Part shown: positions 6,726 through 8,707 of the stretch, in pieces | Position numbering within the stretch: the stretch's first letter is position 1 | Layout: every line of letters starts with the position of its first letter | DNA from: Endomicrobium sp. | GTDB taxonomy: Bacteria; Elusimicrobiota; Endomicrobiia; Endomicrobiales; Endomicrobiaceae | Direction: 5' to 3' | Assembly (NCBI GenBank): GCA_031264895.1 | Contig: JAISDI010000208.1 | Span: forward strand, 1 to 8,707 | DNA: 8,707 bases | Made by a program: the position numbers and the translations under genes | Notes under the pieces: generated by a model | Databases searched by the model: none | Told to the model about the DNA's origin: nothing | The model's input: the letters and a program-made list of their open reading frames with translations, nothing else

Positions 6726-6730
6726 GGAGG
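6726..6730 (+). promoter_or_regulatory. Ribosome binding site that decides the PurF-like start
   Basis: GGAGG inside a G-rich run (6723-6734) lies 8 nt before ATG at 6739. An in-frame ATG at 6721 has no Shine-Dalgarno and would add six residues (MGEGGL) ahead of the conserved MSGIFG start, so 6739 is preferred. Confidence 0.75.
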
Positions 6731-6738
6731 GGGGACTT

Positions 6739-8160
6739 ATGAGCGGAATATTTGGGGTTGTTTCCGAGAAGAATTGCGCCGAAACATTGGTATACGGTAC
6801 GGATTATAATACTCATATGGGCACGGAATACGGCGGGATCGCGGTTTATGACGACGAGTTTAAAAGATATATTCACAGAATGAGCAGCGTGAATTTTAAA
6901 ATGCGTTTTTTTGAAAATATAAAAGATATAAACGGAAAACATGGAATAGGCGTTGTGAGCGATTTGGATGAACAGCCTATTTATTTGAAATCAAAACTTG
7001 GGGAATTTTGTATAGTAAGCGCCGGCAGAATCGATAATATTAACGTCCTTGCAAAAGAAATGATGGAAGAAGGAATATGTTTTGGCGAAGTAAGCAAAAA
7101 GTCCGTAAACGCCACGGAACTTATTGCAAGGATTATCGCTACGGGCAGCGATATTAAAGACGGCATAGAAAAAATGTATAAGCGCGTCAAAGGTTCCGCT
7201 TCTATTTTACTGCTTAGCAAAGATGGAATTTATGCGGCCAGAGACAGTTTTGGCAGAAATACTTTAATTTTAGGACGCAAAGAAGGAAGCTGGGCGGTAT
7301 GTTCTGAAACGGCTTCGTTTCATAATCTCGATTTTGAGCCTATAAGGGATTTAAACCCCGGCGAAATAGTTTTTATAGACTGCGCCAATCTGGAATGCAA
7401 AGTTTTAAATCAGGGAAATGACAAAAAACAAATATGCTCTTTTTTATGGATTTACACGGGTTTTCCGGCGTCAAATTATGAGGGTATCAATGCGGAAATT
7501 GTCAGGGAAGAAAGCGGGAAACTTCTCGCCAAGAGAGATAAAGATTTAAAAGCTGATTTGGTCGTAGGCGTTCCGGATTCAGGTTTTGCCCACGCAATAG
7601 GCTATGCGATTGAATCAAAAATACCTCTTAGAAGACCTTTAGTAAAATATACTCCAACCTATGGCAGAAGTTATACGCCGCCGTCGCAGTCAATAAGAAA
7701 CGTTACCGCAAGAATGAAATTGATTGCAATTAAAGAAATTATTCAAAATAATATTATAGTGCTTCTTGAAGATTCGATCGTAAGAGGAACGCAGCTTAAA
7801 AACGTTACGGTTGAAAAATTCTGGAGGGCGGGCGCAAAAGAACTTCACGTGCGCCCCGCATGTCCGCCGCTTTTGTTTCCGTGCATTTACAGTACGTCGA
7901 CAAGAACCAACAGCGAGCTTGTAACAAGAAGAGCAATTGCCGCCATAGAAGGCAAAGATATAGAAGACGTAAGCGAATATACAAATCCGGACAGCGAAAA
8001 ATATGCAAAAATGGTCGAATGGATAAGAAAAGATTTAAACGTAACTTCATTAAAGTTTCAAAATATTGAAGACATGGTAAAGGCGATCGGACTTCCAAAA
8101 GAAAAATTGTGTCTTCATTGTTGGTTAGGCTGTTCAAATTGCCATGCAAAAGGAGAATAA
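6739..8160 (+). CDS. PurF-like amidophosphoribosyltransferase homologue, glutaminase site degenerate
   Basis: A 473-residue homologue of glutamine PRPP amidotransferase, which makes 5-phosphoribosylamine in purine synthesis. An Ntn-hydrolase domain (about 1-230) precedes a type I phosphoribosyltransferase domain (about 231-460). The PRPP loop is EDSIVRGTQ at 344-352. VPDSG at 278-282 and a Y..TYGRSYTPPSQSIR region at 304-320 also match the family. The catalytic Cys after Met is Ser (MSGIFG), the Arg-Tyr-Ser/Thr glutamine-binding motif is absent (GIGVVSD at 69-75), and the oxyanion-hole Asn-Gly is AG at 95-96. The Fe-S ligand positions of the Bacillus-type enzyme are kept: C233, C382, C458 and C461. 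An extra CSNC (465-468) ends the protein. I recall similar Cys-less PurF paralogues beginning MGGFFG in Bacteroides and clostridia. It may use free ammonia or do something else, so the symbol purF is withheld. A glutaredoxin follows immediately. Confidence 0.85.
   Translation: MSGIFGVVSEKNCAETLVYGTDYNTHMGTEYGGIAVYDDEFKRYIHRMSSVNFKMRFFENIKDINGKHGIGVVSDLDEQPIYLKSKLGEFCIVSAGRIDNINVLAKEMMEEGICFGEVSKKSVNATELIARIIATGSDIKDGIEKMYKRVKGSASILLLSKDGIYAARDSFGRNTLILGRKEGSWAVCSETASFHNLDFEPIRDLNPGEIVFIDCANLECKVLNQGNDKKQICSFLWIYTGFPASNYEGINAEIVREESGKLLAKRDKDLKADLVVGVPDSGFAHAIGYAIESKIPLRRPLVKYTPTYGRSYTPPSQSIRNVTARMKLIAIKEIIQNNIIVLLEDSIVRGTQLKNVTVEKFWRAGAKELHVRPACPPLLFPCIYSTSTRTNSELVTRRAIAAIEGKDIEDVSEYTNPDSEKYAKMVEWIRKDLNVTSLKFQNIEDMVKAIGLPKEKLCLHCWLGCSNCHAKGE
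8151..8155 (+). promoter_or_regulatory. Ribosome binding site of the glutaredoxin gene
   Basis: AGGAG within the last codons of the PurF-like gene lies 6 nt before ATG at 8162. It favours that start over the in-frame ATG at 8144, which overlaps the upstream gene by 17 nt and lacks such a site. Confidence 0.75.
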
Positions 8161-8161
8161 A

Positions 8162-8443
8162 ATGACTGTAAAACATGCAGAAGGCGCAAACAAGAAAAAC
8201 GATGTATTTCTCTATGCTTTAAGCACGTGCGTATGGTGCAAAAAAACCAGAGCTTTTCTTGAAGAACTCGGAATAGATTATCATTACGAATATGTCGACT
8301 TGCTTACCGGAGACGAACGGGAAAAATCTCTTAGCGCGATTGAAACCTTAAACCCGCAAGGCGGTTTTCCTACGATGGTGATAAACAAAACAAAAGTCAT
8401 AGTAGGCTTCAAACCCGAAGAAATATCGGAAATATTAAAATGA
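8162..8443 (+). CDS. Glutaredoxin-family thiol oxidoreductase
   Basis: A 93-residue cytoplasmic protein with the glutaredoxin/NrdH thioredoxin fold. A beta strand VFLYAL (15-20) leads to the redox motif C23-V-W-C26 in STCVWCKKTR. GGFPT at 67-71 supplies the cis-proline (P70), and VGFKPEEI at 81-88 is the usual C-terminal element. The acidic linker DLLTGDEREK is typical of the small glutaredoxin-like proteins of anaerobes. The start at 8162 is chosen for its AGGAG. Only one base separates it from the stop of the PurF-like gene, so the two are translated from one message. It may reduce a disulfide or protect Cys/Fe-S sites in that partner, which has four metal-ligand cysteines plus an extra CxxC. 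That link is inference. Its reductant (glutathione, thioredoxin reductase or ferredoxin-dependent system) cannot be told. Confidence 0.9.
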   Translation: MTVKHAEGANKKNDVFLYALSTCVWCKKTRAFLEELGIDYHYEYVDLLTGDEREKSLSAIETLNPQGGFPTMVINKTKVIVGFKPEEISEILK

Positions 8444-8517
8444 TCGATAAAATTCAATCTTCCGAGCAGCTTTTGGAAATAATAAAAGATACTTTTATTG
8501 CTTTTCCATCAACCTAA
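8440..8517 (+). pseudogene. 25-codon ORF overlapping the glutaredoxin stop, possible gene remnant
   Basis: An ATGA overlap (ATG 8440, TGA 8441-8443) starts a 25-residue reading frame, MIDKIQSSEQLLEIIKDTF followed by six residues, ending at TAA 8515. Such overlaps normally mark a translationally coupled gene, yet this one stops almost at once. It may be the 5' stump of a third operon gene, cut by a deletion or insertion, or a small real peptide gene, or chance. An AT-only inverted repeat, AATAAAAG/CTTTTATT (8481-8488 with 8492-8499), lies inside it and is a poor terminator. No family recognised. Confidence 0.35.
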
Positions 8518-8707
8518 ACTTATATTCCATGACTTGATAATGATGGCGTATAAAAATATGTCTTTAGTGTCTGATTTGAATGCGTAAATATTGCTTCAAT
8601 CATTGATCAATAAATGAAGGACACGACCAATATACATATTTAGAAGACTGATTAACTCTGGAATTAAAAAAACGAAAATTTCTTGATAAAATTCTACAAA
8701 AAACTAA
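8518..8707 (+). mobile_element. Non-coding AT-rich tail, possible decayed IS3-type transposase fragment
   Basis: No intact gene is present up to the window end. Broken frames give peptides loosely like an IS3/IS150 integrase: DLIMMAYKNMSLVSDLNA from 8531, HDQYTYLED at 8622-8648 (compare the HSDQG.QYT motif with the second catalytic Asp), and RLINSGIKKTKIS at 8645-8683 (compare the LI...GI..SMS motif). They lie in the family's order but in different frames with stops between them. The likeness is weak and could be chance in AT-rich DNA. No terminal inverted repeat is visible. If real, it would explain the truncated ORF just upstream. Confidence 0.25.

Noticed and set aside
6721..6738. Alternative upstream ATG at 6721 for the PurF-like gene (adds MGEGGL)
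   Set aside because: No Shine-Dalgarno precedes it, while GGAGG lies 8 nt before the ATG at 6739, and family members begin right at the M-x-G-I/F-F-G stretch.
7860..8069. 69-codon plus-strand frame inside the PurF-like gene
   Set aside because: Arg/Lys/Gln-rich out-of-frame product fully contained in a conserved gene; a frame shadow.
8144..8161. Alternative ATG at 8144 for the glutaredoxin
   Set aside because: It overlaps the conserved cysteine tail of the upstream gene and lacks a good ribosome site; AGGAG positions the ATG at 8162.
7805..8176. 123-codon minus-strand open frame opposite the PurF-like gene
   Set aside because: It lies wholly opposite conserved phosphoribosyltransferase and Fe-S-ligand coding sequence, has no recognisable domain and is best explained as a shadow frame.
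8481..8499. AT-only inverted repeat as the terminator after the glutaredoxin
   Set aside because: The stem has a single G-C pair and no T run after it, too weak for an intrinsic terminator.

Overview
The window looks like a chromosomal segment of a diderm, probably anaerobic bacterium with moderately AT-rich DNA. Three things point this way: a short-type alpha-glucan phosphorylase, an adjacent pair resembling the TIGR03546/TIGR03545 families (reported, as I recall, only from bacteria with outer membranes), and an atypical PurF-like protein with intact iron-sulfur ligand positions. Elusimicrobiota (Endomicrobium-like) is my best guess, but it rests on recollection of family distributions and not on any search. 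All convincing genes lie on the plus strand.

Layout. (1) 83-3359: an alpha-glucan phosphorylase followed after 4 nt by a HAD phosphatase of the phosphoglycolate-phosphatase type, forming a carbohydrate/phosphate operon. (2) 3375-4149: a compact accessory island. One DUF559 (Vsr/PD-(D/E)XK-like) endonuclease gene is bracketed by copies of a double-hairpin, REP-like repeat: A upstream (plus), B immediately downstream (inverted) and C further downstream (plus, 66/68 identical to the core of A). (3) 4213-6658: a two-gene unit with a small multi-pass membrane protein resembling DUF2062 and a 644-residue membrane-anchored protein with an AsmA-like N-terminus and coiled coils. Together they look like an uncharacterised cell-envelope system. 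(4) 6739-8443: a PurF-like phosphoribosyltransferase whose glutaminase active site appears lost, followed with 1 nt between genes by a glutaredoxin. (5) 8440-8707: a 25-codon ORF coupled to the glutaredoxin by an ATGA overlap, then AT-rich DNA without an intact gene. This last stretch may hold a decayed IS3-type transposase fragment.

The most interesting candidates are the DUF559 gene with its flanking hairpin repeats (a possible nuclease-mobilised REP-like element), the envelope gene pair, and the PurF-like/glutaredoxin pair. In that last pair the glutamine chemistry seems gone while the PRPP-binding and Fe-S positions remain. No rRNA, tRNA or CRISPR array was seen.
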